Below are positions 17,208 to 27,065 of a stretch of 64,000 nucleotides of DNA, piece by piece. Position 1 is the stretch's first letter, and the number at the start of each line of letters is the position of its first letter. The notes beneath the pieces were generated by a model. The model made no database searches. It saw only the letters and a program-made list of their open reading frames with translations, and had not been told where the DNA came from. Made by a program: the position numbers and the translations under genes. This stretch comes from CAZSLC01 sp964607675 (GTDB taxonomy: Bacteria; Bacteroidota; Bacteroidia; Bacteroidales; UBA932), in the NCBI GenBank assembly GCA_964607675.1, contig CAZSLC010000011.1, positions 1 through 64,000 on the forward strand, given 5' to 3'.

Positions 17208-19100
17208 ATGGCAGAAAAATTATTTACTGAATTCCCACCAGTTTCAAAAGAGGCGTGGGAAGAGGTAATCGTTAAGGACCTTAAAGGTGCTGATTACGAG
17301 AAAAAACTCGTATGGAGGACTCACGAAGGCTTCTCAGTACGCCCATACTATCGTGCTGAAGACCTATCTAACCTTCACTTTCTAAATGTTAACCCTGGTT
17401 GTTTTCCATTCGTCAGAGGTACAAAATCAGACAATAATTGGAATATTCACCACTCTATCTGCTGCTGCGACGGCAATGCTGCTAAAGCCAATAAAATAGC
17501 TTTGGACGCCATCAGCAAAGGAGTTACATCTGTTGGTTTTTACATTGACGGATGCAAAGGATTAGGTGAAAAGGATATTGAAACTCTATTAAAAGGTATA
17601 GCTATTGATAAGACCCCTGTCTATTTTTGTGGCTGCTGTCTGACAAATCTCAATACTTTAAAGAGTTTTATAAAATATGCAGACAAATCTGGAGCAGATA
17701 AAGACGAAGTTCGTACAGCATTTGATTTTAATCCCCTTGGTGCCCTCACTTCAAAAGGATATTTCTGTGATGAAGAATCATTCAAACATCTTAAAGAGTG
17801 TTTTGACATAGCCAAAGATTATAAAAACATCAAACTTATCTGTGTTGATGCCATTGCATTCAACAATGCAGGCGCATCTTTGACTCAAGAACTTGCTTTT
17901 GCTCTTGCTCAAGGAAGTGAATATATCTCTCAATTGTCTGAGCTTGGCGTTGAAATTGGCGTTATTGCAAAGAGAATCAAATTTTCATTCGCAGTGGGGA
18001 GCAACTACTTTATGGAAATTGCCAAATTCCGCGCTGCACGTATGTTGTGGGCCAATATTGTTGAGACCTATGGCACAGAAAGAAATTGTGCAAAAAAAAT
18101 GGATATCCACGCTACAACAAGCGAATGGAACCAAACTGTCTATGATGCATATGTAAATATGCTTCGCGCTACAACAGAGGCTATGAGTGCCGCCATTGCA
18201 GGGGTCAATTCTCTCGAAGTACTCCCTTACGACTTTGCATTCCACACACCTACTGAATTTTCAAATCGTATAGCACGCAATGTCCAATTGGTTTTGAAAG
18301 AGGAAGCTCATTTCAATAAAGTAGTTGACCCTGCTGCAGGATCTTACTATGTTGAGAATCTCACCAATTCTATTGCCGAGTCTGCTTGGACACTTTTCCG
18401 CACTGTTGAAGAGTGTGGTGGCTACATTGCTAAATTTAAAGAAGGATTTGTTCAATCTCAAATCAAGGCAGTTTCTCAAAAGAAAGATTCTAATATCGCT
18501 ACCAGAAGAGAGACCCTTCTTGGAACAAATCAATTCCCCAATTTCCTTGAGAAAGCAGATGATTGCATCACTAAAGAGATTGTATCAAGAGATATTCCTA
18601 CCCTTATGGGAATGGTTCTCCCTACAGATAATCACGCAAAGATCGCCGAACCTCTCGAATCATATCGTGGTGCCGAGGCATTCGAAGCTCTTCGTTTGGC
18701 TACCGATAGAAGCAATATTGATCCTAAAGCATTTATGTTGACATTTGGCAACTTGGCTATGTGCCGTGCGAGGGCTCAATTCTCATCTAACTTCTTTGCT
18801 GTGGCTGGGATAAAAGTTATTGATAACAACCGCTTCGACACCATTGAAGATGGCGTTAAGGCTGCTCTTGAGGCAAAAGCACAAATAGTTGTTGCTTGCT
18901 CATCTGATGATGAATATGCTGAGGCTGTCCCTGAAATTGCTAAACTCCTTGGAGATAAAGCAATAGTTGTTGTTGCAGGTGCTCCTGCTTGTCAAGCTGA
19001 GCTTGAAGAAAAAGGTATTAAAAACTTCATTAGCGTTAAGAGTAATGTCCTTGAGACCCTCAAAGGTTATCAAAGAGAGCTCGGAATTAAAGCTATTTAA
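17208..19100 (+). CDS. mutA: methylmalonyl-CoA mutase small subunit
   Basis: A 630-residue beta subunit, structurally like the large subunit but non-catalytic. It has a TIM-barrel region (about 30-400, with VNPGCFPFVRGT and FAVGSNYFMEIAKFRAARMLW) and a C-terminal flavodoxin-like domain that lacks the DxHxxG cobalamin motif. It pairs with MutB to interconvert succinyl-CoA and methylmalonyl-CoA in the succinate pathway to propionate. mutB follows after 26 bp. Codon use is that of a strongly expressed gene. Confidence 0.96.
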   Translation: MAEKLFTEFPPVSKEAWEEVIVKDLKGADYEKKLVWRTHEGFSVRPYYRAEDLSNLHFLNVNPGCFPFVRGTKSDNNWNIHHSICCCDGNAAKANKIALDAISKGVTSVGFYIDGCKGLGEKDIETLLKGIAIDKTPVYFCGCCLTNLNTLKSFIKYADKSGADKDEVRTAFDFNPLGALTSKGYFCDEESFKHLKECFDIAKDYKNIKLICVDAIAFNNAGASLTQELAFALAQGSEYISQLSELGVEIGVIAKRIKFSFAVGSNYFMEIAKFRAARMLWANIVETYGTERNCAKKMDIHATTSEWNQTVYDAYVNMLRATTEAMSAAIAGVNSLEVLPYDFAFHTPTEFSNRIARNVQLVLKEEAHFNKVVDPAAGSYYVENLTNSIAESAWTLFRTVEECGGYIAKFKEGFVQSQIKAVSQKKDSNIATRRETLLGTNQFPNFLEKADDCITKEIVSRDIPTLMGMVLPTDNHAKIAEPLESYRGAEAFEALRLATDRSNIDPKAFMLTFGNLAMCRARAQFSSNFFAVAGIKVIDNNRFDTIEDGVKAALEAKAQIVVACSSDDEYAEAVPEIAKLLGDKAIVVVAGAPACQAELEEKGIKNFISVKSNVLETLKGYQRELGIKAI

Positions 19101-19126
19101 TTATTCACTTGAAAAAAAGATTAGAT

Positions 19127-21253
19127 ATGCGTCCTAATTTTAAAGACATAAAATATAGTGGAGCTGCTGCTACATGTACACAGGCTCCTAAACAAGATAA
19201 TTGGTTAACTCCCGAGCAAATTGAAGTAAAAGGCATTTATACTCAGGAAGATCTCAAAGGGATGGAACACCTAAACTATGCTGCTGGTGTTGCTCCATTT
19301 TTACGTGGTCCTTATAGCACAATGTATGTTCAAAGACCATGGACTATTCGTCAATATGCAGGTTTCTCAACTGCTGAAGAGTCCAATGCATTTTACCGCA
19401 GAAACCTTGCTGCTGGTCAAAAAGGACTTTCTGTAGCATTTGACCTTGCAACACACCGTGGATACGACGCTGACCATCCTCGCGTAGTTGGTGATGTTGG
19501 AAAGGCAGGGGTCTCTATATGCAGTGTTGAAGATATGAAAGTATTGTTCGACCAGATACCTCTAAACAAAATGTCTGTCTCTATGACAATGAATGGTGCA
19601 GTTCTCCCTATACTTGCATTCTACATCGTTGCAGGTCTTGAACAAGGTGCCAAACTTGAAGAGATGGCTGGAACCATTCAAAATGATATTCTAAAGGAGT
19701 TCATGGTTCGTAATACTTATATCTACCCACCTGAATTCTCCATGAAAATTATTGGTGATATTTTCGAATTTACCTCTAAATATATGCCTAAATTCAACTC
19801 TATCTCTATTTCTGGTTATCACATGCAAGAAGCTGGTGCAACCAATGATATAGAGATGGCTTACACACTTGCCGATGGTTTGGAATATCTTCGTACTGGT
19901 GTTAAGGCTGGTATTGATGTGGATGCTTTCGCACCTCGTCTTTCATTCTTCTGGGCTATCGGTATGAATCACTTCATGGAGATTGCGAAGATGCGTGCTG
20001 CACGTATGTTGTGGGCTAAACTCGTTAAGCAATTTAACCCTAAGAATCCTAAGTCTCTCTCTTTGAGAACTCACTGTCAAACCTCTGGTTGGTCATTGAC
20101 TGAACAGGATCCATTTAACAACGTAGCAAGAACTTGTATTGAAGCTATGGGTGCAGCTCTTGGTCACACTCAATCACTTCACACCAATGCACTTGACGAA
20201 GCAATTGCCCTTCCAACAGATTTCTCTGCACGTATTGCACGTAATACACAGATTTATATCCAAGAAGAGACTAATGTATGCCGTTCTATTGACCCATGGG
20301 CAGGCTCTTACTACATTGAAAGCTTAACTAAGGATATCGCTGAAAAAGCTTGGAAACATATTCAAGAAGTTGAAGAGCTTGGTGGTATGGCTAAGGCTAT
20401 TGAAACAGGCATTCCTAAGCTTCGTATCGAAGAGGCTGCTGCTCGTAAACAAGCTCGTATCGACTCTTACAATGATAAGATCATCGGACTTAACGAATAC
20501 AGACTTGACAAGGAAGATCCTATTGAAATTCTTGATGTTGACAACACTAAAGTACGCGAATCTCAAGTTAAGAGACTTCAAGAACTTCGTGCTAAACGTG
20601 ACAATAATAAAGTTAAAGAGTGTTTGGCAGCTATTACAAAAGCCGTTGAAACTAAAAAAGGCAATCTCCTCGAATTGGCAGTTGAAGCTGCTAAGAATCG
20701 TGCCACCCTTGGCGAAATTTCAGATGCTTGCGAAGTAGTTGTTGGAAGATATAAAGCAGTAATACGTATGAATACAGGTGTTTACTCTTCTGAAGTTAAG
20801 AATGACAATAACTTCGAAAAAGCTAAAAAGATGGTTGCAGACTTCGCAAAGAAAGAGGGTCGTCAACCTCGTATCATGATTGCCAAACTTGGTCAAGATG
20901 GTCACGACCGTGGAGCTAAAGTGGTAGCAACAGGTTATGCAGACTGCGGTTTTGACGTGGATATGGGACCTTTGTTCCAAACCCCTGCTGAAGCTGCTAA
21001 ACAGGCTGTTGAAAATGACGTTCACGTAGTAGGTGTATCTTCACTTGCAGCAGGTCACAAAACCCTTGTTCCACAAATTGTAAATGAGCTTAAAAAGCTT
21101 GGTAGAGAGGATATTTTAGTAATTGTGGGTGGTGTTATCCCAGCACAAGACTACGATGCTCTTTACAAAGCTGGTGCAGCTGCAATTTTTGGCCCTGGGA
21201 CACAAGTGTCTGTTGCCGCAATCAAGATTATTGAGCTTTTAAATATGAGATAA
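19127..21253 (+). CDS. mutB: methylmalonyl-CoA mutase large (catalytic) subunit
   Basis: A 708-residue adenosylcobalamin enzyme. The N-terminal TIM barrel contains RGPYSTMYVQRPWTIRQYAGF and the FFWAIGMNHFMEIAKMRAARMLW substrate region. The C-terminal B12 domain carries LGQDGHDRGAKV with His593 as the lower cobalt ligand, then SSLAAGH and IVGGVIP. The ATG at 19127 (MRPNFKDIKYSG) is chosen; a TTG at 19109 would add six residues. It ends at a strong terminator. No epimerase or meaB-type chaperone is adjacent. Confidence 0.97.
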   Translation: MRPNFKDIKYSGAAATCTQAPKQDNWLTPEQIEVKGIYTQEDLKGMEHLNYAAGVAPFLRGPYSTMYVQRPWTIRQYAGFSTAEESNAFYRRNLAAGQKGLSVAFDLATHRGYDADHPRVVGDVGKAGVSICSVEDMKVLFDQIPLNKMSVSMTMNGAVLPILAFYIVAGLEQGAKLEEMAGTIQNDILKEFMVRNTYIYPPEFSMKIIGDIFEFTSKYMPKFNSISISGYHMQEAGATNDIEMAYTLADGLEYLRTGVKAGIDVDAFAPRLSFFWAIGMNHFMEIAKMRAARMLWAKLVKQFNPKNPKSLSLRTHCQTSGWSLTEQDPFNNVARTCIEAMGAALGHTQSLHTNALDEAIALPTDFSARIARNTQIYIQEETNVCRSIDPWAGSYYIESLTKDIAEKAWKHIQEVEELGGMAKAIETGIPKLRIEEAAARKQARIDSYNDKIIGLNEYRLDKEDPIEILDVDNTKVRESQVKRLQELRAKRDNNKVKECLAAITKAVETKKGNLLELAVEAAKNRATLGEISDACEVVVGRYKAVIRMNTGVYSSEVKNDNNFEKAKKMVADFAKKEGRQPRIMIAKLGQDGHDRGAKVVATGYADCGFDVDMGPLFQTPAEAAKQAVENDVHVVGVSSLAAGHKTLVPQIVNELKKLGREDILVIVGGVIPAQDYDALYKAGAAAIFGPGTQVSVAAIKIIELLNMR

Positions 21254-21283
21254 CACTCTATTTAAAGACAATTAGTTCTAAAT

Positions 21284-21322
21284 AAATCACGGGTGAGACT
21301 GCTGTTTCACCCGTGATTTTTA
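21284..21322. terminator. intrinsic terminator between mutB and the lipoprotein operon
   Basis: A 13-bp perfect stem (AAATCACGGGTGA / TCACCCGTGATTT) with a 10-base loop and flanking T/A runs, placed between convergent genes and able to act in both directions. Confidence 0.88.
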
Positions 21323-21337
21323 TTATGTAAAATGATT

Positions 21338-22891
21338 TTAATCGAAGACGAATTCAAATTCATCTATGTAGAGGGTACTCCCCTCCCCTCCTGTGAAATA
21401 ATCTGCATATTTGCTTGCTGTCGCCACGACAACACAATGCTTTGGTTTGCGACTATCTCTATAAACTAATTCAATTGAAAACTCTTTGTACCCCTTTGTA
21501 TCTTTGTCATTGACAAGTTCCCCATAGGCGATAACACCAGAATCTGTGTTTGGGTCAATGAAATTTTTCTTACTTGTATCTACAATATAGGGTGTTTCCC
21601 AGTCTGTCAGCATAACAAAAATACGACATATATCTGACTGACCTGCCAAACTTGTATATGGTTCCTTCGTCTTGTTGATTAGCTGTGGAATATAACTGTA
21701 ATGACCTTTTAAGTATTTTGGGCGAGAAGTATATGGGCGGCCAAAACTGATTTTTGCATTTGTACCACTTCTCTCAACAAAAAAACCAGAATAAACATTG
21801 CCACCTGCAAGAATGCCAAGTACCGAGGCAGAGGTCAACTTTGCAGCTTTCTTGCCAGAGCCACTAACTGCGACAACTGTTTCCTCAGGTGAAGTTGGAT
21901 TCGTCTCTGTAAGTGTGTTGGCACCGATATTTCCACTATCCCAGATATAATTGGATGAGGATAAATCTTTGTCAGGGAACCAGTTTTTTCCACTTTTAAA
22001 CCAATCGTCAAAGCTCATATTTGGTAACTGAGCATCTAACTCTGTAGTAAAACTTTTCACCTCTCCACTATTGCCACCTGCAGTAGCCTTATAGTTGTAC
22101 TCAACACCTGGGGTAAGAGGGGACAAAGAGGTTGAAAATGACGAGCCGTCGATAGTAATTTTGGAAAAGGGAACTTCTACCCACTCACTGTCAGTTGCTT
22201 TTTTATAGAGAAAGGTGGGACTTCCCATCGATGCCACATACGTTCCATAGATAGTAGCATGTTTGGCCCACGCATCGGCATGGTTTGTCTCCAAAGATGG
22301 AGTGGTCTGAACTATCTGAACTTTCCACAACTCTATTTTACCATTATACAACACCGAAAAAGAGACAACTCTTGTAAAGTCATGAACAGTAGAAGGATCG
22401 GGACTTATGACACTGTTAATAGGGCCCAATTTGATCTCCTTGATAACAATATTTTTCAATGATTGCGCATTAGATACTTTTATTAGGGCTGTTTTAGAGT
22501 CAATATCAAAGAGTGTCTCTCCAACTTGATTCTCTACCTTTATGTATCTTTCTACTTTTTGTGTAGCTTTAATGGTCCAAACATAATCTTGATACGTTGT
22601 AAGGGTATATTGAAAATCTTTTGAAAGATCAATGTGAGACGAAAGCTCTGGTGATACCTTTGCATTGTTCGAAACTTCCATCCGTAACAATCTTACATTG
22701 CTAAGAATCACAGTGTCCTCGACCTCGATTGAAACTGTCCTATATTTTGAGTCAATAACAGACTCTCCCTTTTGACCAGCGACCTCAAATGCAGTAATGT
22801 CACCATGAACGATTGGATATGGAATATCGTTTTTAATACACGAATTGAGTAATGACACAAAAAATAAAAAGATTATTAGATACTTTTTCAT
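21338..22891 (-). CDS. PCMD-domain surface lipoprotein (517 aa)
   Basis: A predicted lipoprotein with signal peptide and lipobox LLNSC, the Cys being residue 18. Two beta-rich repeats (about 30-200) follow, then an FN3-like segment (about 205-285). The C-terminal PCMD domain (putative carbohydrate metabolism domain, about 290-517) begins LPNMSFDDWFKSGKNW and ends YIDEFEFVFD. Function unknown; PCMD resembles glycan-binding beta-sandwiches. Its C-terminal ~230 residues are very similar to those of the 708-residue gene two places upstream in the operon. It is the last gene of the five-gene run and overlaps the barrel gene by 4 bp. Confidence 0.8.
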   Translation of the reverse strand: MKKYLIIFLFFVSLLNSCIKNDIPYPIVHGDITAFEVAGQKGESVIDSKYRTVSIEVEDTVILSNVRLLRMEVSNNAKVSPELSSHIDLSKDFQYTLTTYQDYVWTIKATQKVERYIKVENQVGETLFDIDSKTALIKVSNAQSLKNIVIKEIKLGPINSVISPDPSTVHDFTRVVSFSVLYNGKIELWKVQIVQTTPSLETNHADAWAKHATIYGTYVASMGSPTFLYKKATDSEWVEVPFSKITIDGSSFSTSLSPLTPGVEYNYKATAGGNSGEVKSFTTELDAQLPNMSFDDWFKSGKNWFPDKDLSSSNYIWDSGNIGANTLTETNPTSPEETVVAVSGSGKKAAKLTSASVLGILAGGNVYSGFFVERSGTNAKISFGRPYTSRPKYLKGHYSYIPQLINKTKEPYTSLAGQSDICRIFVMLTDWETPYIVDTSKKNFIDPNTDSGVIAYGELVNDKDTKGYKEFSIELVYRDSRKPKHCVVVATASKYADYFTGGEGSTLYIDEFEFVFD

Positions 22892-23679
22892 TTGACCTTC
22901 TTATTATCCGACTTATTTCCCAAAACATATGGGATAACAAATGAAACCCCAATATTTATTGAAAAGAGATCTATTTTAAAATCTGCTGAGCTTGTCTCAT
23001 AACTCCCCTCTATCACTTGGTTTGTAAGTTGAGTAACTTTCTTATAATTGAGTCCCATGATACCAACTGAGACCTCAACAGCCAAATCATTTGTAACGAA
23101 AGCAATCAAACCAGGGACTACACCAATGCCTAATTCAAATATATTTTGAAACGTACCTACAAGCTCCTCCCCTTTACCTGAAATTAGCTTGCTCTGTCCA
23201 GCTCCAGCAGTAAGTGCTATCTCATTGAAAAACCCAAATCTCATACTATTTCCCAATGAAATATAATTTCTAAATGTCAATGCCCCATAATATGTATGGG
23301 CAAGATTGTAAAAATCCTTTATCTCAAGTCCAAGATCTTCATTGATATTTAATGAGGCATTATCCAGTTTTATAAGGCTTCTTTTATAGACAAATTTAGC
23401 CCCAGCAGCAAGGTTGTCACCAAAGAAAAAAGAGATATATGGACTTGCTTTCAATGAAAATCCACTTGCATTTAAATCTTCAAGAACTAAAAACTTATAA
23501 TCAAAGAACTTGTAGTCTTTGTACGATATCGTACCTCCAAATTCGAGACTCCCTTTAGGAATAAAAACTGGAGCATTTTTTATATCTATCCCTCTATCAA
23601 ATTTTTGACCATATGATGTTATTGAAATCGAGGTGATAAAAATAACAAAAACTAAAATTCTATGAAATTGTTTTATCAT
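22888..23679 (-). CDS. predicted outer-membrane beta-barrel protein
   Basis: A 263-residue protein with a signal peptide (residues 1-24, ending SYGQ) and then alternating amphipathic strands (GTISYKDYKFFDYKF, GAKFVYKRSL, FGFFNEIALTAGAG, FSINIGVSFVIPY) typical of a small outer-membrane barrel. I do not recognise the family. It overlaps both neighbours by 4 bp (ATGA), so it is translationally coupled to the two PCMD lipoproteins and probably works with them at the cell surface. Confidence 0.75.
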   Translation of the reverse strand: MIKQFHRILVFVIFITSISITSYGQKFDRGIDIKNAPVFIPKGSLEFGGTISYKDYKFFDYKFLVLEDLNASGFSLKASPYISFFFGDNLAAGAKFVYKRSLIKLDNASLNINEDLGLEIKDFYNLAHTYYGALTFRNYISLGNSMRFGFFNEIALTAGAGQSKLISGKGEELVGTFQNIFELGIGVVPGLIAFVTNDLAVEVSVGIMGLNYKKVTQLTNQVIEGSYETSSADFKIDLFSINIGVSFVIPYVLGNKSDNKKVK

Positions 23680-25802
23680 TCAAAAGAAAATTGAAATTCG
23701 TCAACATAAAGTTTACTACCAACACCTCCTGTAAAGAAATCAGCATATTTACTTGCTGTCGCAACCACAACACAATGTTTTGGTTTTTTATCATTTCTAT
23801 ATACTAAATTGATGGTAAACTCTTTGTATCCATTTGTATTAGATTCTTCAACAAGTTCTCCGTAAGCAATAATACCTGGTTCTGTTTCTGGGTTGATAAA
23901 GTTCTTCTTGCCAGTATCAACTACGTATGGAGAATCCCAATCTGTTAACATTACAAATATATGACATTTATCCATTTGTCCTGCCAAATTGGTATATGGA
24001 TCCTTTGTTTTATCAATAGCTACAGGGGCATAATTGTAATATCCTTTCAGTGCAGTTGGCCTTGATGTATAAGGACGGCCAAAACTAATTTTTGCATTTG
24101 TACCTGACCTCTCAACGAAGTAACCCGAATAAACATTTCCACCAGCCAACACCCCTAATACTGAAGAAGATACCAATTTTGCAGCCTTCTTCCCTGATCC
24201 CGAAACAGCCAATAGATTCTCCTCAGGGGCAGTCGGGTTAATCTCCGACAATGTATTTGCACCAGCATTTCCACTATCCCATATAAAATTTGCAGCAGTT
24301 AAATCAGCGTCAGGGTACCAATTTTTGCCACTCTTGAACCAGTTGTCAAAGCTCATATTGGGAAGCTGGGCAACTGTCTCCGTGGTGAAAGAGATGATGT
24401 TGGAGTTCTCTGCAGCACTTATTGCTCTGCACTGATACTGCGTATTAGGTTCGAGAGAGGTGATTTTAAATGAATATTTCACTCCATCTTCAGTGTATGA
24501 ACCACTCGTTTTGGTCCATGCTGCATCTGAGCTCTTTTTGTACTCAAACCCAATTCCTTCTGGGCGCGTCACGGTATTCCACTGAGCTGTTACATAGGCA
24601 AACTTAGCCCATGGATCCACGGAGAGTGTACTTACTTCAACATCAGGGATAACTTTGATTGTAAATGGAACTCTAACATATTGTGACTGATTGTCAATAA
24701 TATCTATATTGAAAAGATACTCTCCCAATGGTAATTTGGACAACAAGGTTTTGAAATCTACAACAACTCTATTGTTCCCAATCTTAAAATCTGACCAAGA
24801 AATACCAGCATTGTTGATTGTCATCTTTAAATAATCAGATATCTCCTCAATATTGAACGAATATGGGATACCCGAACCAAGTAACACTTGTGAATTGTGG
24901 GAGATAGAGAGTTTTCTTATCCCTGCTTGCGAATTAATATTTAAAGCTCCAAATAAAGCACTCTGATATGGCACAGTCAATGGCGAGGCAATATCGAACC
25001 CTTCACCCTCAACTGTAGGGGCAGGTTTCTTTGACAAAGAGATGGTGCATGAATACTCTTTGTAATTAGTTGAAGGATCGTATGAGATATTGATTTGTGA
25101 ACCTCCTGTGTTGCTACTTCCACTCTCATCAACGTTAAAGTTAAGTATATAGTGCTCTCTTGGGTTCACAGGGGATATGAGGTTTGACACCTTATATGTG
25201 ACACCATTTTTGTTTGTTAGTGACACTTCCCAGTTGATTGTTCCTGAACATTTGAAATAACCAGATTTATTGATTGTGCCAAGCTCTTCACTGTATATTA
25301 GGTTTCCAAGCTCATTATTATTGGTGATAACAGCGACAATTTTAGGAAATGCTTTCTTTACTGCTTCGGAAAATTTAAGGGAGACCTTGACATTGGAAAG
25401 GGTACATACAATTGAGGATGATACCTGCTTGCCAGCTACAATGGTCACAGTGTCTTTTCCAGAGTAAAAAGGTTTGTCAAATCCAGCTTCAACACTTTCG
25501 CCATTTGATGCCGTAATGATATATTTGCCTACTTTCAACTTGAGAGGTTGTGTCTCAAATTCATGATGATCATTGGTTTTCTTAACGATAACGCCTGAGG
25601 CAGAATCTGCTATAGAAACTGCAAAAATAGGATCTACAACTTCTTCAGATTTTACCACAATATTTTCCCCCTCTTGCTGCCCAAAGCTCAACGAAAGATA
25701 CCCCTCATCATAATCAAGCGGTGGTCTTTCTACCTTATTGCATGAAAATAAAGCAGCAATTAAAAAAGAAAAAATGATATATTTATATATTGATAACTTC
25801 AT
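23676..25802 (-). CDS. DUF4493 + PCMD surface lipoprotein (708 aa)
   Basis: A lipoprotein with lipobox LFSC (Cys21). The N-terminal DUF4493-like domain (about 30-225) contains KLKVGKYIITASNGESVEAGFDKPFYSG and SGYFKCSG. An Ig-like central region (about 250-390), an FN3 domain (about 395-475) and a PCMD domain (about 480-708, LPNMSFDNWFKSGKNW... to YVDEFQFSFE) follow. The PCMD copy is a near duplicate of that in the 517-residue neighbour. Function unknown. It starts 11 bp after the preceding lipoprotein stop. Confidence 0.8.
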   Translation of the reverse strand: MKLSIYKYIIFSFLIAALFSCNKVERPPLDYDEGYLSLSFGQQEGENIVVKSEEVVDPIFAVSIADSASGVIVKKTNDHHEFETQPLKLKVGKYIITASNGESVEAGFDKPFYSGKDTVTIVAGKQVSSSIVCTLSNVKVSLKFSEAVKKAFPKIVAVITNNNELGNLIYSEELGTINKSGYFKCSGTINWEVSLTNKNGVTYKVSNLISPVNPREHYILNFNVDESGSSNTGGSQINISYDPSTNYKEYSCTISLSKKPAPTVEGEGFDIASPLTVPYQSALFGALNINSQAGIRKLSISHNSQVLLGSGIPYSFNIEEISDYLKMTINNAGISWSDFKIGNNRVVVDFKTLLSKLPLGEYLFNIDIIDNQSQYVRVPFTIKVIPDVEVSTLSVDPWAKFAYVTAQWNTVTRPEGIGFEYKKSSDAAWTKTSGSYTEDGVKYSFKITSLEPNTQYQCRAISAAENSNIISFTTETVAQLPNMSFDNWFKSGKNWYPDADLTAANFIWDSGNAGANTLSEINPTAPEENLLAVSGSGKKAAKLVSSSVLGVLAGGNVYSGYFVERSGTNAKISFGRPYTSRPTALKGYYNYAPVAIDKTKDPYTNLAGQMDKCHIFVMLTDWDSPYVVDTGKKNFINPETEPGIIAYGELVEESNTNGYKEFTINLVYRNDKKPKHCVVVATASKYADFFTGGVGSKLYVDEFQFSFE

Positions 25803-25813
25803 AATGATAGAAA

Positions 25814-27037
25814 TTAGGCCACCCTTTTAATTGTGATTGTCTTAGAGAGAACATTGCCATTTGCATCTTTTACAGCGATAACAAATTGATGGGTTTGTTG
25901 CTCGACAGGAATATTTGATTCAATCAAAGCCATGAAACCACCTATTGAAAATGAATATGATGTTTTTCCTGCGACAGGGCCATTGGCCAATAGACCCAAC
26001 CCATTTACAAATTCTGCCTCAGCTGCACTCAGATTAGCCATATCGAATGAAGCGGGCAAAGACATATTAGATAACATTGTTTCGAGATACACAGAGTTTA
26101 TTGTTACTTTTAGTTCTGAAATACCAGCAGCGGCACCTATTGCAACATCTATGACTGCAGTTTGAGATTGTGCATCTGTAATTGTCAAAGGTGCATCAAT
26201 ACCAGGGGCGGTGACGGTGATAGGATCCTCTGCAGGTGGGGTCACTGGGTTATCTCCACCATCTCCACCATCTCCACCTCCATCAACAGGACCTTCGTCC
26301 CAACCACCTATTATCACATCGTGCTGTCTGTTATTGAGGGTGTAATCAACTGTTATTCCCGATTCCCCTATATTGATTTCTCCTGTCTCTTTTGCATCTA
26401 TTTTCAATACGTGGTGATCTTTTGCTGCCACCTCTACTATCTGGAATTGATGATTTACGACAGAGCCACCGAGTTTTCTTGTTCCTTGTACAAATACTGT
26501 CATCGGAGCTACTTTGAAATAGCCTGAAAGCTCTCCAACTACTGCAGCCTTATCATAAACTAAAAAGCCATAATCGGTAGAAACAGTAATTGTGAAATCA
26601 TCATTTAACTCTCTGATAAATCTTTCGGTACAAAGTATTGTAACTTTCATATTTTTCAGTGTACATACGAGATCCAAATCTACCATTGAGCCCGACTCTA
26701 TTTTAAAGGCTTGATTACCAGCATAGAGTGGTTGACTAAAAGCGGCATCTTTATTACCTGGCGAGTTGGCAGATATTGTATAATTGCCTGGGTCAAGAAC
26801 TAATACTGAGGGCATACTTGAAAATTTGTCCCAACTCTCTACCTCAACACCAGCATTGTCTTTAAGTGAGACTGCAAAATCTTTGACATTCACTACGTCT
26901 TCTGATTTTGTAGCAGTGAATTCTCCATCCGAATGAATATTTAGTGTTAGCTCACCACTCTCTTTTGTAACAATCTCTTTATTGCAAGCGGTGAGGACAA
27001 CTCCTAATAGAGCAAAGGTTAATAGTAACTTCTTCAT
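25814..27037 (-). CDS. DUF4493 surface lipoprotein without PCMD (407 aa)
   Basis: A lipoprotein with signal MKKLLLTFALLGVVLTAC (Cys18). A DUF4493-like domain (about 25-240) contains LDPGNYTISANSPG, PLYAGNQAF and LSGYFKVAP, paralogous to both neighbours. A Gly/Asp-rich linker (about 254-267) leads to a short beta-rich C-terminus (about 275-407). It lacks FN3 and PCMD. The start at 27037 is chosen because it opens the signal peptide; the open frame continues upstream into the preceding gene. Confidence 0.78.
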   Translation of the reverse strand: MKKLLLTFALLGVVLTACNKEIVTKESGELTLNIHSDGEFTATKSEDVVNVKDFAVSLKDNAGVEVESWDKFSSMPSVLVLDPGNYTISANSPGNKDAAFSQPLYAGNQAFKIESGSMVDLDLVCTLKNMKVTILCTERFIRELNDDFTITVSTDYGFLVYDKAAVVGELSGYFKVAPMTVFVQGTRKLGGSVVNHQFQIVEVAAKDHHVLKIDAKETGEINIGESGITVDYTLNNRQHDVIIGGWDEGPVDGGGDGGDGGDNPVTPPAEDPITVTAPGIDAPLTITDAQSQTAVIDVAIGAAAGISELKVTINSVYLETMLSNMSLPASFDMANLSAAEAEFVNGLGLLANGPVAGKTSYSFSIGGFMALIESNIPVEQQTHQFVIAVKDANGNVLSKTITIKRVA

Positions 27038-27065
27038 ATAGTTGTAATTCTTTATTATCAATTTA

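Noticed and set aside
26162..26527. 121-codon open frame opposite the 407-residue lipoprotein
   Set aside because: It lies wholly antisense to a well-supported gene, has no start signal and shows no recognisable domain.
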